A stretch of 64,000 bases of DNA, from NCBI GenBank assembly GCA_949282265.1, contig CASDOZ010000015.1, forward strand, positions 1 through 64,000, in the 5' to 3' direction. The DNA comes from an uncultured Bacteroidales bacterium. GTDB taxonomy: Bacteria; Bacteroidota; Bacteroidia; Bacteroidales; Paludibacteraceae. This document shows, one piece after another, positions 8,397 to 20,041 of the stretch. The notes under the pieces are model-generated. The model ran no database searches. It saw only the letters and a list, made by a program, of their open reading frames with translations, and had not been told where the DNA came from. Each line of letters starts with the position of its first letter. The first letter of the stretch is position 1. The translations under genes were made by a program, and so were the position numbers.

Positions 8397-9890
8397 TTAG
8401 AAGAATGCTTTGATAATATCGTTCAGATTGGCGTATATGACCAATGCGAAAAGCAGTGCAAAACCTATGGTTGTCGTACGTTCCATAAATTTGTCGCTTG
8501 GCTTTTTGCCGGTAATCATTTCGTAAATCAGAAATACGACGTGTCCGCCATCCAATGCCGGAATGGGCAATATGTTCATAAACGCGAGGATAATGGACAG
8601 GAACGCTGTCATTGTCCAGAAAATTTGCCAATCCCAGATTTGCGGGAACAATTTGCCGATGGTTCCGAAACCGCCCAATTGCTTGCTTCCTTCTTTGGTG
8701 AAAACGAGTTTGAATTGTTTTACGTAACTTGCCAATGTTTCCCAACCCATGGAAATTCCGGCAGGAATCGCTTCAAAAAATCCGTATTCCTGCTTTTGAG
8801 TTTGCAAATAAAGCCACGGTGAATTGCAATAAACACCCATTTTTCCATCAGCTCCGATAAAGAGCCGCGCCTGCATAGCTTCACCGGCACGATAGAAATC
8901 AACTGTAACGCTATCGTTAGCATGCTTGAGCATCTCTGCTTGCGCATCTTGGAATGCCGGTGTGGCAACTCCGTTAATGGCTGTAATGCTATCACCGGCC
9001 ATCATCAAGGCTTTGGCCGCCGGCATATCGGCAACAACTTCCTGAATGACATAAGGGAAGCGATATTCAAACAAGTCGGTTTCATTGCTGGCCAGAACGA
9101 TTTGGTCAAAATCGTCCGGTAAAAGCACATTAAGCGTATCCGTGCCACGCAGGACAGTGACATCCCTGCCACCATCGACCAATATGGCTTCCAGCACATC
9201 GGATTTGGTCTCCATGGAAACACCATCAACCTGCAAGATGCGGTCGCCGTTTTCAAAACCATATTGGAGCATTACTTCTGAATAATTCAGGCCGTAAACA
9301 GCATTTTGTAACGGCAAATATTCCTTTCCCCAAGTGTATAGGACACATCCATAAATGAGCAAGGCCGCTATGAAATTGACCAATACGCCGCCAATAATAA
9401 TCGGCAAGCGTTTCCACGTCGGTTGGGCGCGGTATTCCCATGGTTTGGGTTCGCTTTGCAAAGCATCGGCGCCGGTTGTCTCGTCCACCATGCCGGCAAT
9501 GCGGCAATAGCCGCCGAGCGGCAGCCAGCCTATTCCCCACTCTGTCTTTTCGGGATATTTGCGCCAGTCGTCATCCGGCAGCGCGGCAATTTCTTCCTCG
9601 GTCATCGGAATATAAACCTGCCGTCCTTTTTCATCCAGCACAGCTTCACCAGCTGCATTGAGTTGCGGTTTGATGGGATCCGGGACATTGCGGGCGAACC
9701 AGCGCACCTGCCATTTGCCGTTTATTTTTTTCATGCGGACAATGGAACGGGTCGGATTGAAGAACATGTAGAATTTTTCCACACGCACCTTGAACAGGCG
9801 CGCAAACAGGAAATGCCCCAATTCATGAATGACGATTAAGAACGAAAAGCTGACAATAAGTTGTAATGCTCTTACAAGAAATGTTTCCAT
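8397..9890 (-). CDS. rseP: RIP site-2 metalloprotease RseP
   Basis: About 497 residues from ATG 9890; an ATG 15 bases upstream is in frame and possible. The zinc-binding HELGH motif is in the first membrane helix (about 23) and the second metal/active-site motif NILPIPALDGGH is near the C-terminus. PDZ-like domains lie between (ADMPAAKALMMAGDSITAING). As in other Bacteroidota RseP proteins, a long insert follows the first helix. It is an inner-membrane intramembrane protease that cleaves anti-sigma factors and signal peptide remnants. The order dxr-rseP matches the common bacterial arrangement. Confidence 0.93.
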   Translation of the reverse strand: METFLVRALQLIVSFSFLIVIHELGHFLFARLFKVRVEKFYMFFNPTRSIVRMKKINGKWQVRWFARNVPDPIKPQLNAAGEAVLDEKGRQVYIPMTEEEIAALPDDDWRKYPEKTEWGIGWLPLGGYCRIAGMVDETTGADALQSEPKPWEYRAQPTWKRLPIIIGGVLVNFIAALLIYGCVLYTWGKEYLPLQNAVYGLNYSEVMLQYGFENGDRILQVDGVSMETKSDVLEAILVDGGRDVTVLRGTDTLNVLLPDDFDQIVLASNETDLFEYRFPYVIQEVVADMPAAKALMMAGDSITAINGVATPAFQDAQAEMLKHANDSVTVDFYRAGEAMQARLFIGADGKMGVYCNSPWLYLQTQKQEYGFFEAIPAGISMGWETLASYVKQFKLVFTKEGSKQLGGFGTIGKLFPQIWDWQIFWTMTAFLSIILAFMNILPIPALDGGHVVFLIYEMITGKKPSDKFMERTTTIGFALLFALVIYANLNDIIKAFF

Positions 9891-9935
9891 AATTTTGAAT
9901 GTCAAGTTTTTAAATAATCATTATGAAGCTATTTT

Positions 9936-11081
9936 TCAAAACAGCGAAGAAGCTATTCCGCGGGCTTCACAATCAGTTTGTACATAATCCTCGTATGTAG
10001 GATTTTGTATAAAAGCGGCTTTCGCCATTACGGTTTCGATAATATCGCTCATTTGCAGGAAACCGATTCTGCCTTGTAAAAAACCGGCCACGACCACTTC
10101 ATTGGCCGCATTTATGATGCATGGCATGTTCCCGCCTTGCTTAATAGCCTGGTATGCAAATGCCAGATTACGGAATTTCTGCAAATCCGGTTTTTCAAAA
10201 GTCAGTTGCCCGCATTGCGTATAATCCCAACGCGGCAAATTCGTTACCATGCGGTCTGGATATGTCAAAGCATACAATATAGGCATACGCATATCGGGCA
10301 TTCCGAGCTGCGCTTTTATGCAACCGTCGGCAAACTGCACCATGCTGTGCACGATACTTTGCGGATGTACCACGACTTCGATGCGTTCCGGTTCGATGCC
10401 GAACAGCCATTTGGCCTCAATGACTTCGAACCCTTTGTTCATCATGCTTGCCGAGTCGATGGTGATTTTTGCACCCATATCCCAGTTCGGATGTTTCAGT
10501 GCCTGGGCGGCATTGACATGCTCCAACTCATCAATAGACTTGTTCCTGAACGGTCCTCCCGAGGCTGTTAATAACAATTTTTCTATCGGGTTGTCGCCTT
10601 CTCCAGACAAGCATTGGAAAATGGCAGAATGCTCAGAATCAACGGGTGATATTTGCGAATGGTATTCTTTTGATAATTTGCATATCAATTCGCCGGCCAC
10701 CACCAATGTTTCTTTGTTTGCCAGGGCAATTTGCTTGCCTGCCTTGATGGCTTCTATTGTAGGTTTCAAACCGGCATAACCGACCATGGATGCCAGCACT
10801 ACATCTATCGGCCCCATAGAGACCATTTGGGCAATTGCATCCGCACCGGCATACACCTTGACCGGAAGGTCTGCCAAGCTGTCCTTCAATTTCGCATAAT
10901 GTTGTTCGTTTGCTATACACACGATTTCCGGCTGGAATTTCCGTGCCTGCTCGGCCAATAATTGCACATTATTGTTGGCTGTCAAAGCATATACTTCAAA
11001 CCTGTCGGGAAATTGCGAAATAATATCCAGTGTTTGAGTGCCGATGGAGCCGGTCGAACCGAGTATAGCTATTCTTTTCAT
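9936..11081 (-). CDS. dxr: 1-deoxy-D-xylulose 5-phosphate reductoisomerase
   Basis: 381 residues. The NADPH-binding GSTGSIGTQTLDII is at the N-terminus, with the metal/substrate region (SPVDSEHSAIFQCL), TASGGPFR and HPNWDMGAKITIDSASMMNKG following. It converts DXP to 2-C-methyl-D-erythritol 4-phosphate, the committed step of the MEP isoprenoid pathway. Its start overlaps the end of the upstream M23 gene by four bases, suggesting translational coupling. Confidence 0.96.
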   Translation of the reverse strand: MKRIAILGSTGSIGTQTLDIISQFPDRFEVYALTANNNVQLLAEQARKFQPEIVCIANEQHYAKLKDSLADLPVKVYAGADAIAQMVSMGPIDVVLASMVGYAGLKPTIEAIKAGKQIALANKETLVVAGELICKLSKEYHSQISPVDSEHSAIFQCLSGEGDNPIEKLLLTASGGPFRNKSIDELEHVNAAQALKHPNWDMGAKITIDSASMMNKGFEVIEAKWLFGIEPERIEVVVHPQSIVHSMVQFADGCIKAQLGMPDMRMPILYALTYPDRMVTNLPRWDYTQCGQLTFEKPDLQKFRNLAFAYQAIKQGGNMPCIINAANEVVVAGFLQGRIGFLQMSDIIETVMAKAAFIQNPTYEDYVQTDCEARGIASSLF

Positions 11082-11932
11082 AATGCGATTACATCTGCCG
11101 GATTAACAGGCGTTCCTTTCCGCCAAAGTTCAAAATAGAATTGCGTGCCGGGCTCATTTGTCGTCGTGTTGCCGACAATGGCAATGGTTTCGCCGGCCCG
11201 TACCCTGTCGCCGACTTTTTTCAGCACCCGTGAATTATTTTTGTAAACGGACAGATATTCGCCTTCATGCTGCACCATAATCACCCACTGGAAGTCCATG
11301 GTCAAAGTGGCATAGACAACCGTGCCATCCAACACGCTCATGACATGCTCGTTGGGCGCAGCCGCAATGGAAATGCCGAACCGCCTGTCTGCTATGGAGA
11401 AATCGGAGGACAAAACGCCTTGGGTCGGCCGGAAAAATACGGACATCTGCGCGTCTTGCTTGTCTCCCAATATGGACAAGTTATATTTTTCCTCGGTTTC
11501 AAAATTCTCACAAAACTCCTGCTCTATCTTCGATTTTTCCAATTGGATATGCGCACGTTGCTGCAAAGCTATCGAGTCAAGAGGTATGACAGAGTCCGTC
11601 TTTAATTCGCCAGAAACAATTCCTTGAAGTACAGAAAGATATTCACTTTGTATGGCTAATTGCCGGGCAAGTGAATCCACTTTCATTGATTCGTCAAGCA
11701 GTTCCGCCCGAATGGATGTATCGCCATAGCCTGGCAAATAATGTTTCAGTGGCGTATAAAGAATGAGTAAAGTTAAAATACCGAATGTTATAAGAATCAG
11801 CAGGCACATCCATACGAAAACCGAAATACGCGACAAGCGGGCATGCCATGCTTCTTCGAGCGTGTTCTCGTTCAGAATAGAAACCCTATATTTGAACCGG
11901 ATCTTATCCCAGAATGTGCTGTGGTTTGCCAT
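11078..11932 (-). CDS. M23-like (LytM) protein with degenerate active site
   Basis: 284 residues: a cytoplasmic N-terminus, one membrane helix at about 38-60 (VWMCLLILITFGILTLLIL), a coiled-coil-prone stretch, then a LytM/M23 fold (about 160-284). The zinc ligands expected in active M23 enzymes are not seen: the HxxxD position reads RRFGIS and the HxH position reads FYFE. It therefore probably does not cut peptidoglycan but may act as a scaffold or amidase activator, as known for EnvC/NlpD-type proteins. It sits between tyrA (five-base gap) and dxr (four-base overlap). Confidence 0.85.
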   Translation of the reverse strand: MANHSTFWDKIRFKYRVSILNENTLEEAWHARLSRISVFVWMCLLILITFGILTLLILYTPLKHYLPGYGDTSIRAELLDESMKVDSLARQLAIQSEYLSVLQGIVSGELKTDSVIPLDSIALQQRAHIQLEKSKIEQEFCENFETEEKYNLSILGDKQDAQMSVFFRPTQGVLSSDFSIADRRFGISIAAAPNEHVMSVLDGTVVYATLTMDFQWVIMVQHEGEYLSVYKNNSRVLKKVGDRVRAGETIAIVGNTTTNEPGTQFYFELWRKGTPVNPADVIAL

Positions 11933-11937
11933 AATTA

Positions 11938-12711
11938 TTATTTTATGTTTTCTCTGACTCCTTTGATAAACTGATGCATCCGTTCCGTGTCATGAGCGTT
12001 GATAATGTCCAACAATTCAGCTAGTTTGGCACGTATATTTTCCACCTGCTGCGGTGTGTACGGATTGAAAAGTATTTCCGAAAGCAGGAAATCGTCTTCC
12101 GACAATAAGCCTTTGGCTATATCCATGTGCCGCTTAAATGTCGTTCCGGGTGCTTCTATCGGTTTCATGACCGAAGCGAAAACCAAAGTCGATGCAAAAG
12201 GTATCGACAGCGAATAAGCAATGGTTTCGTCATGTTCCTGGAACGTGTATTCAAACAGATGCAGATGCAACGAACCGTACAAATCCTTGAAAAAGGCCTT
12301 ACCCATGTGGTCGGATTCCGATATGATAATGGCACTTTGCGTGCTCAAGTTATCCAGCGTTGCAAATGTGGGACCAAACATGGGATGCGTGGAAACATAC
12401 GGCTTGCCGCAATGTTCATAATATTCCTTCAAGCCGGTTTTTACGGATGCAATGTCTGCAAGGATGCATTTTTCCGGCAAGTATGGCATCACTTCGTCGA
12501 ATGCGGACAATGTGTATTTCAACGTGACGGCGTTAATTACCATTTCCGGCTTGAACTCGGCGATTTCCTCGTAACGGGTCATGCGTTGCGTGTTGAAAAC
12601 GAAGCGCAACCGTTTCGGGTCTTTGTCGAACAAAGCCACTTCGTGTTGTAGGCACATGACATCCGTCAGGAACGTACCCATTTTTCCAGCACCTAAAATC
12701 AGTATTTTCAT
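11938..12711 (-). CDS. tyrA: Prephenate dehydrogenase
   Basis: 257 residues with an N-terminal Rossmann motif GAGKMGTF and the STHPMFGPTFA segment of TyrA enzymes, followed by the helical dimerisation domain. It oxidatively decarboxylates prephenate to 4-hydroxyphenylpyruvate for tyrosine synthesis. There is no fused chorismate mutase or ACT domain. The start directly abuts the yidC stop, so the two are co-transcribed. The rest of the aromatic pathway is not in this window. Confidence 0.9.
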   Translation of the reverse strand: MKILILGAGKMGTFLTDVMCLQHEVALFDKDPKRLRFVFNTQRMTRYEEIAEFKPEMVINAVTLKYTLSAFDEVMPYLPEKCILADIASVKTGLKEYYEHCGKPYVSTHPMFGPTFATLDNLSTQSAIIISESDHMGKAFFKDLYGSLHLHLFEYTFQEHDETIAYSLSIPFASTLVFASVMKPIEAPGTTFKRHMDIAKGLLSEDDFLLSEILFNPYTPQQVENIRAKLAELLDIINAHDTERMHQFIKGVRENIK

Positions 12712-14640
12712 TTATCTGCTTCTTTTCTTTGCTTGTTCACGGGCATAAGCCTGTTGTTCACGTTGCATTTTTTCCAGGCGTGCCATGAAACCCGATTTTT
12801 TCGGGTTGCGCTCGTTTTTGGCACGTTTGGCATGAAGTTTCTCCAACAGCTTCTTTTCGTCGATTGTCCAACGGAAAATATAAGTCTGTATGATAGTAAT
12901 CAACAACGAGATGAAATAATAATAGCTCAATCCGGCTGCATAATTGTTGAAAATGAACATGAACATGATCGGCATCAAGTACATCATCCATTTCATGAAC
13001 TGCATCTGTTCGTTTGCGCCGGGCTGCGAGGCCATGTTGATTTTCGAATAGATGATATTCGTCACAGTCATGAGCAGGCAGAACAGGCTTATGTGGTTGC
13101 CGAAATACGGTGTGATAATCGGAATGTACGCATCCCAACTGATAATCGCATCGTATGTGGACAAATCGTTGGCCCACAGAAAACTTTGCTGGCGCAATTC
13201 TATGGAAGTCGGGAAGAACCAGAACATGGCCATCAGAATCGGGAACTGGAACAACAGCGGCAAGCAACCGCTCATCGGGCTTACGCCCACTTTCCGATAC
13301 AGCGCCATCGTGGCCTGCTGGCGTTCCTGCATTTTCTCGGCCGGGATACGCGCATTAATCTCATCAATTTCTGGTTTCAGCACGCGCATTTTGGCTGAGG
13401 AAATGTATGATTTGTAAGTGAACGGGAAAATGACAATCTTGATGACAATGGTCATCAACAGGATAATGATGCCGAAATTCGAGAACCAGCGGCTGAACAG
13501 GTTGAACATGGGAATGACACCGATACGGTTTATCCATGCCACGATTTTCCAGCCTAACGGTATCAGTTCGTTCAACCTTAAACGTTCATCCCTGTCCACT
13601 CCTTTGTCATACGACAGCAAGGTCTTGTAATGGTTTGGCCCCAAATAGAAGCGGAATCCGGTCGGTTGGTTTCCTGTCGGGTCATATTCCACGCTCATGG
13701 ATGATTTGTAACTTTTGATGTAACCGGATTTTTCAGTCATCATCGCGCTTTCTACCACAGTCGAAGTGAATGCATCATCGGCAATAATCACCGAGCTGAA
13801 AAACTGATCCTTGAAAGCAATCCATTTCAACCGGCTGGGAATGTCTTTTTTATCATCCTTTGATTCGCTCAGGTTTTCTATTTCATCATCCATGAATTTG
13901 TACTGCAAAGTCGCGTAACGTTCTTCAAATTTACGTCCTTTTTCCTGCTGGCGGACTTTTGCATTCCATTGCATTTCCAAAAAGTTTGTACCCAAAGGTA
14001 ATACTTGTTCCATTGCGTGGGAACGGACGTCCATCTTGAGCATATAGTCGTTTGCGGGCAAAGTATATACAAAATCCATATATGCTTCGCCACTTGTTTT
14101 CAGTCGCATCGTCAATTGCTGGTTACCTTCGTTGTCGCGGACAATTTGCCCATCTGTCGGAACAAAATACATGTCAGCCGTATTCAGCACGCGGTTGTTG
14201 TTCGTGACAAGCGTAAATCCGAACTGGCTTTCATCGCCATCGAACAGGAAAAGCGGCAGGGAATCATGTGTGCGGTAGTTTTTCAATTCCGCTGAATAAA
14301 TTCGTCCGCCCTTGCTGCTGATTCTGACCCGCAACAAATCATTCTCCAATACGTACAAAGTATCCGTGCCCATAACCGAGCCTGCAAATACTCCATAAAC
14401 ATCCTGCAATTGCTGTCGGGCTGCAGCAGAATCTGCTACAGCCTCTGATTGCTGTTCTGCCAGCATTTTCGCGGTACGGATGGCCTTTTGCTTTTCCAAT
14501 TCAGCCTTGCGTACCCACGCAATCGAATCGTTGTAACGCAGTTGTCTTTCCAACTGTTCTTCCGTCGGACGGTTCATGATACTGAATCCGACAATAATCA
14601 ACACAATGAGAACTAATCCTATAATCGTATTTTTATCCAT
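12712..14640 (-). CDS. yidC: Membrane protein insertase YidC
   Basis: 642 residues. An N-terminal membrane helix (IIGLVLIVLIIVGFSIM) is followed by a large periplasmic beta domain (about 80-360), then the conserved Oxa1/YidC core with five helices starting near 385 (FSNFGIIILLMTIVIKIVIFPFTY) and the QFPILMAMFWFFP segment. The C-terminus is basic (KKRSR). It inserts and folds inner-membrane proteins with or without SecYEG. It lies 30 bases after pyrG. Confidence 0.96.
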   Translation of the reverse strand: MDKNTIIGLVLIVLIIVGFSIMNRPTEEQLERQLRYNDSIAWVRKAELEKQKAIRTAKMLAEQQSEAVADSAAARQQLQDVYGVFAGSVMGTDTLYVLENDLLRVRISSKGGRIYSAELKNYRTHDSLPLFLFDGDESQFGFTLVTNNNRVLNTADMYFVPTDGQIVRDNEGNQQLTMRLKTSGEAYMDFVYTLPANDYMLKMDVRSHAMEQVLPLGTNFLEMQWNAKVRQQEKGRKFEERYATLQYKFMDDEIENLSESKDDKKDIPSRLKWIAFKDQFFSSVIIADDAFTSTVVESAMMTEKSGYIKSYKSSMSVEYDPTGNQPTGFRFYLGPNHYKTLLSYDKGVDRDERLRLNELIPLGWKIVAWINRIGVIPMFNLFSRWFSNFGIIILLMTIVIKIVIFPFTYKSYISSAKMRVLKPEIDEINARIPAEKMQERQQATMALYRKVGVSPMSGCLPLLFQFPILMAMFWFFPTSIELRQQSFLWANDLSTYDAIISWDAYIPIITPYFGNHISLFCLLMTVTNIIYSKINMASQPGANEQMQFMKWMMYLMPIMFMFIFNNYAAGLSYYYFISLLITIIQTYIFRWTIDEKKLLEKLHAKRAKNERNPKKSGFMARLEKMQREQQAYAREQAKKRSR

Positions 14641-14670
14641 TCTGGTTTGTGTATAGTTTATGTTTCGTAC

Positions 14671-16305
<1,635 letters not shown>

Positions 16306-16354
16306 TTATTCAATGCGTTGTATAAAGGCCGTACAGCCGTTTCAAACAAAGTCG

Positions 16355-16385
16355 CAAAGTTACGCGAAATTTTTCAATATGGCAA
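16355..16385 (-). promoter_or_regulatory. Promoter of the pyrG-yidC-tyrA run
   Basis: On the minus strand, TTG (16385-16383) and TAACTTTG (16362-16355) are 20 bases apart, about 55 bases before the pyrG ATG. Confidence 0.6.
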
Positions 16386-16430
16386 CGAAAAACTCCGTAA
16401 AACAAAATTAACACGATTTGCAATTCCCAC

Positions 16431-16461
16431 TTTGCAAATTCAACCTTTTTATATACCTTTG
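16431..16461 (+). promoter_or_regulatory. Promoter of ppdK
   Basis: TTTG at 16431-16434 and TACCTTTG at 16454-16461 with 19 bases between them, about 45 bases before the ppdK ATG. It is divergent from the pyrG promoter. Confidence 0.7.
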
Positions 16462-16506
16462 CAGCCTCGAAAAATCATTAACCAAACACAATAATAACAT
16501 TTTACA

Positions 16507-19236
16507 ATGAACAACAAAAAACGAGTTTACACCTTCGGAAACGGAAAAGCTGAAGGTAAAGCGGACATGAGAAATCTGCTCGGCGGAAAAGGTGCCAACC
16601 TTGCTGAAATGAACTTGATCGGTGTTCCGGTTCCTCCTGGATTCACCATCACTACAGAAGTTTGTAACGAATATTATGAAATTGGGAAAGACAAAGTTGT
16701 TGAGTTGTTGAAAGACGATGTTGAAAAAGCCCTTCAACATGTAGAAACCTTGATGAATTCCAAATTCGGTGACATTACCAATCCTCTGTTGGTTTCAGTT
16801 CGTTCCGGTGCACGCGCATCCATGCCGGGTATGATGGATACAATTCTGAATCTTGGTTTAAATGACACAGTAGTTGAAGGTTTGACAAAGAAAACCGGAA
16901 ATCCGCGTTTCGTATGGGACTCCTACCGTCGTTTTGTGCAAATGTACGGCGACGTGGTTTTAGGAATGAAGCCTGTAAACAAGACTGATATTGACCCGTT
17001 TGAGGCTATTATTGAAGAAGTGAAAGAGGCCAAGGGTGTAAAATTGGATACAGAACTGGAAGTTGCTGATTTGCAGGAATTGGTAAAACGCTTCAAAGCT
17101 GCTGTTAAAAAACAAACTGGCAAGGACTTCCCCGAAGATGCATACGAACAATTGTGGGGCGCCATTTGTGCCGTATTCGACAGCTGGATGAACGAGCGCG
17201 CCATCCTGTACCGCAAAATGGAAGGTATTCCTGCTGAATGGGGTACTGCCGTAAACGTACAAGCCATGGTATTCGGTAATATGGGTGACACTTCTGCTAC
17301 AGGCGTAGCATTCAGCCGCGATGCCGCTACCGGTGAAGACCAGTTTGTCGGCGAATACCTTATCAACGCACAAGGCGAAGATGTGGTTGCCGGAATTCGT
17401 ACACCGCAACAAATCACCAAAATCGGTTCACAACGTTGGGCTAAACTGCAAGGAATTTCCGAAGAAGAACGCATAGCTAAATATCCGTCCATGGAAGAAG
17501 CCATGCCAGAAATCTACAAAGAATTGGATGCCCTGCAAACCAAACTGGAAAACCACTACAAAGACATGCAAGACATGGAATTTACCGTACAGGAAGGCAA
17601 ACTCTGGTTCTTGCAAACCCGTAATGGCAAACGTACCGGTGCTGCTATGGTAAAAATCGCCATGGATATGCTCCACCAAGGCATTTTGACCGAACAGGAA
17701 GCTGTTATGCGCGTTGAACCTAACAAACTTGACGAACTACTCCACCCTGTTTTCGACAAAGAAGCTTTGAAATCAGCTAAAGTCATTGCCAAAGGTTTGG
17801 CTGCTTCTCCAGGTGCTGCCTGCGGTAAAATCGTGTTCAATGCTGATGATGCTGCGTTGTGGCACTCCAAAGGCGAAAAAGTTGTCATGGTACGTATCGA
17901 AACATCACCAGAAGACTTGGCTGGTATGGCTGCTGCCGAAGGTATCCTGACTGCGCGCGGAGGTATGACCTCACACGCTGCCGTTGTAGCTCGCGGTATG
18001 GGTAAATGTTGCGTATCGGGTGCTGGTTCATTGGTAATCGACTACGCTGCCAAAACATTGACTATTGGCAACACTGTGCTGAAAGAAGGCGACTATATTT
18101 CATTAAATGGTTCTACTGGCGATGTTTACATGGGAGCCATTACAACTAAAGACGCCGAATTAGATGAGGATTTCAGTGAATTGATGCGTTTGGCCGACAA
18201 ATACACCCGTCTGGTTGTACGCACCAATGCCGACACACCACATGATGCAACCGTGGCTCGTAAATTCGGTGCCGTAGGTATTGGTCTGTGCCGTACGGAA
18301 CATATGTTCTTCGAAGGCGAGAAAATCCGCGCAATGCGCGAAATGATTCTGGCAGAGAACTTGGAAGGACGTCGTGCAGCTCTCGCCAAGATACTGCCAT
18401 ATCAGAAAGAAGACTTTAAAGGTATCTTCCGTGCCATGGCCGGATGCCCGGTTACTGTGCGCCTGCTTGATCCACCTTTGCACGAATTTGTTCCCCACGA
18501 AGAAAAGGAACAGCGTGAACTGGCCGAAATTATGGGTGTAACGTTTAACTATATCCGTCAGCGTGTAAATGCCCTACATGAAGCCAACCCGATGTTGGGA
18601 CACCGCGGATGCCGTCTGGGGAATACATACCCCTGCATCACGGAAATGCAAACTCGTGCTATCCTAGGTGCTGCATTGGAATTGAAGAAAGAAGGCATTA
18701 CCGTATATCCGGAAATCATGGTTCCGCTGACCGGTATTGTATATGAATTCGCTAACCAAGAAAAAGTAATACGCGAAACTGCCTCCAAGTTGTTTGAAGA
18801 AGAAGGTGACAGCATCGAATACAAGGTTGGTACCATGATTGAGATTCCGCGTGCAGCCCTGACTGCTGACAAGATTGCCACAAAAGCAGAGTTCTTCTCG
18901 TTCGGTACAAATGACTTGACGCAGATGACCTTCGGTTACAGCCGTGACGATATCGCTTCGTTCTTGCCGGCTTATCTGGATATGAAGATTCTGAAAAACG
19001 ACCCGTTCCAGGTACTCGATCAAAATGGCGTAGGCCAATTGGTACAAATGGCTACCGAAAAAGGCCGTAGCGTACGCCCAGACTTGAAATGCGGTATTTG
19101 CGGCGAACATGGAGGCGAACCTTCGTCCGTGGAGTTCTGCCATCGCGTTGGCTTGAACTACGTTTCATGCTCACCGTTCCGCGTGCCTATCGCACGTTTG
19201 GCTGCTGCACAAGCCGCCATCAAAGATGGTAAATAA
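16507..19236 (+). CDS. ppdK: Pyruvate, phosphate dikinase
   Basis: 909 residues. The N-terminal ATP-grasp domain is followed by the swivelling phosphohistidine domain with the catalytic His in GGMTSHAAVVARGMG (about 497), and a C-terminal PEP/pyruvate TIM barrel with the CGICGEHGGEP motif. It interconverts pyruvate, ATP and phosphate with PEP, AMP and pyrophosphate and is central to anaerobic glycolysis/gluconeogenesis in Bacteroidales. Codon choice is strongly uniform, as expected for a highly expressed gene. It is a single-gene unit with a strong promoter and terminator. Confidence 0.97.
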   Translation: MNNKKRVYTFGNGKAEGKADMRNLLGGKGANLAEMNLIGVPVPPGFTITTEVCNEYYEIGKDKVVELLKDDVEKALQHVETLMNSKFGDITNPLLVSVRSGARASMPGMMDTILNLGLNDTVVEGLTKKTGNPRFVWDSYRRFVQMYGDVVLGMKPVNKTDIDPFEAIIEEVKEAKGVKLDTELEVADLQELVKRFKAAVKKQTGKDFPEDAYEQLWGAICAVFDSWMNERAILYRKMEGIPAEWGTAVNVQAMVFGNMGDTSATGVAFSRDAATGEDQFVGEYLINAQGEDVVAGIRTPQQITKIGSQRWAKLQGISEEERIAKYPSMEEAMPEIYKELDALQTKLENHYKDMQDMEFTVQEGKLWFLQTRNGKRTGAAMVKIAMDMLHQGILTEQEAVMRVEPNKLDELLHPVFDKEALKSAKVIAKGLAASPGAACGKIVFNADDAALWHSKGEKVVMVRIETSPEDLAGMAAAEGILTARGGMTSHAAVVARGMGKCCVSGAGSLVIDYAAKTLTIGNTVLKEGDYISLNGSTGDVYMGAITTKDAELDEDFSELMRLADKYTRLVVRTNADTPHDATVARKFGAVGIGLCRTEHMFFEGEKIRAMREMILAENLEGRRAALAKILPYQKEDFKGIFRAMAGCPVTVRLLDPPLHEFVPHEEKEQRELAEIMGVTFNYIRQRVNALHEANPMLGHRGCRLGNTYPCITEMQTRAILGAALELKKEGITVYPEIMVPLTGIVYEFANQEKVIRETASKLFEEEGDSIEYKVGTMIEIPRAALTADKIATKAEFFSFGTNDLTQMTFGYSRDDIASFLPAYLDMKILKNDPFQVLDQNGVGQLVQMATEKGRSVRPDLKCGICGEHGGEPSSVEFCHRVGLNYVSCSPFRVPIARLAAAQAAIKDGK

Positions 19237-19259
19237 GCCTACCTCCTTTTTATAATGGG

Positions 19260-19300
19260 AAAACGCTTGTCGGAATTATCCGGCAGGCGTTTTTTCTTTA
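19260..19300 (+). terminator. Terminator of ppdK
   Basis: AAACGC...TCGGA / TCCG...GCGTTT hairpin with an ATTA loop and a long T run. Confidence 0.8.
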
Positions 19301-19363
19301 TACAAATATATGGAATGACTTCCACAAATATGACTGGATAGTCGGCAAGTTCACTCCCCGTCC

Positions 19364-19930
19364 TCACCCATAACTGGCACGCAGGCGGCTCAGTGTAGGC
19401 AGCGTGATGCCCAAGTAGGATGCAATATAGCCCAAGTTGGCACGCCGGTAAACGTCGGGAAACTGTTTTTTGAACTCCTCATAGCGTTCGCGGGCAGGCA
19501 GGGTAAGCCGTTCTTTATGGCTGCGGTGCAGACGCCTGTATTCGTTCTGATGAATGATGCGTCCCCAATTGCACAACTCCAGGTTTGTTTCGAACAGACG
19601 GACTAAATCACTGAGCAAGATGCTGTATGCTTCCACGTCTTCCAGCGTTTCCACAAACTCCTCGCTTACCTTGCCGTAATACAGTTCGTCCATACTAAAT
19701 ACGATGCCCCCCTCGCAGGAAAACGACGTGGTTATTTCTTCGCCATCAACCAACCAAAATGAGCGCGTCATGCCTTTTTCAATGAAATAGGCATAGCGGC
19801 AGAACATGTTCTCTTTTACCAATTGGTACTTTTTCGGGAAATGGCACAGCGTCAAACAACATTCCAATTCTCGCTCAGTTTGCTCGGAAATCGGGCACAA
19901 ACCTCGCATAGTATCCATGATATTCTTCAT
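19364..19930 (-). CDS. Crp/Fnr family transcriptional regulator
   Basis: 188 residues. It has an N-terminal cyclic-nucleotide-binding-like beta-roll (FIEKGMTRSFWLVDGEEITTSF) and a short C-terminal helix-turn-helix (YIASYLGITLPTLSRLR), matching the Bacteroidota Crp-like regulators that lack a clear cAMP-binding pocket. It is divergent from the EamA-type transporter gene at 20099, suggesting it controls that gene. The ligand is unknown. An ATG 12 bases inside is an alternative start. Confidence 0.85.
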   Translation of the reverse strand: MKNIMDTMRGLCPISEQTERELECCLTLCHFPKKYQLVKENMFCRYAYFIEKGMTRSFWLVDGEEITTSFSCEGGIVFSMDELYYGKVSEEFVETLEDVEAYSILLSDLVRLFETNLELCNWGRIIHQNEYRRLHRSHKERLTLPARERYEEFKKQFPDVYRRANLGYIASYLGITLPTLSRLRASYG

Positions 19931-19959
19931 TTGTTCTTGTCCTGCTTATTTCTTGTGTG

Positions 19960-19967
19960 CAAAGATA
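19960..19967 (-). promoter_or_regulatory. -7 element for the Crp-like gene
   Basis: TATCTTTG on the minus strand, about 30 bases before the ATG. The -33 region is weak. Confidence 0.45.
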
Positions 19968-20041
19968 CGGATAAAAATCGGGAACGCATATCCGCCAGAC
20001 AGTAATACGGTTGCATTTCTTTGTCATTTCATAACGCGACC

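Noticed and set aside
8235-8822. 195-codon open frame opposite purB and rseP
   Set aside because: It spans the purB-rseP boundary on the other strand with no promoter or domain.
16923-17504. 193-codon open frame antisense to ppdK
   Set aside because: It is a mirror of the biased codon use of ppdK, with no start context or recognisable domain.
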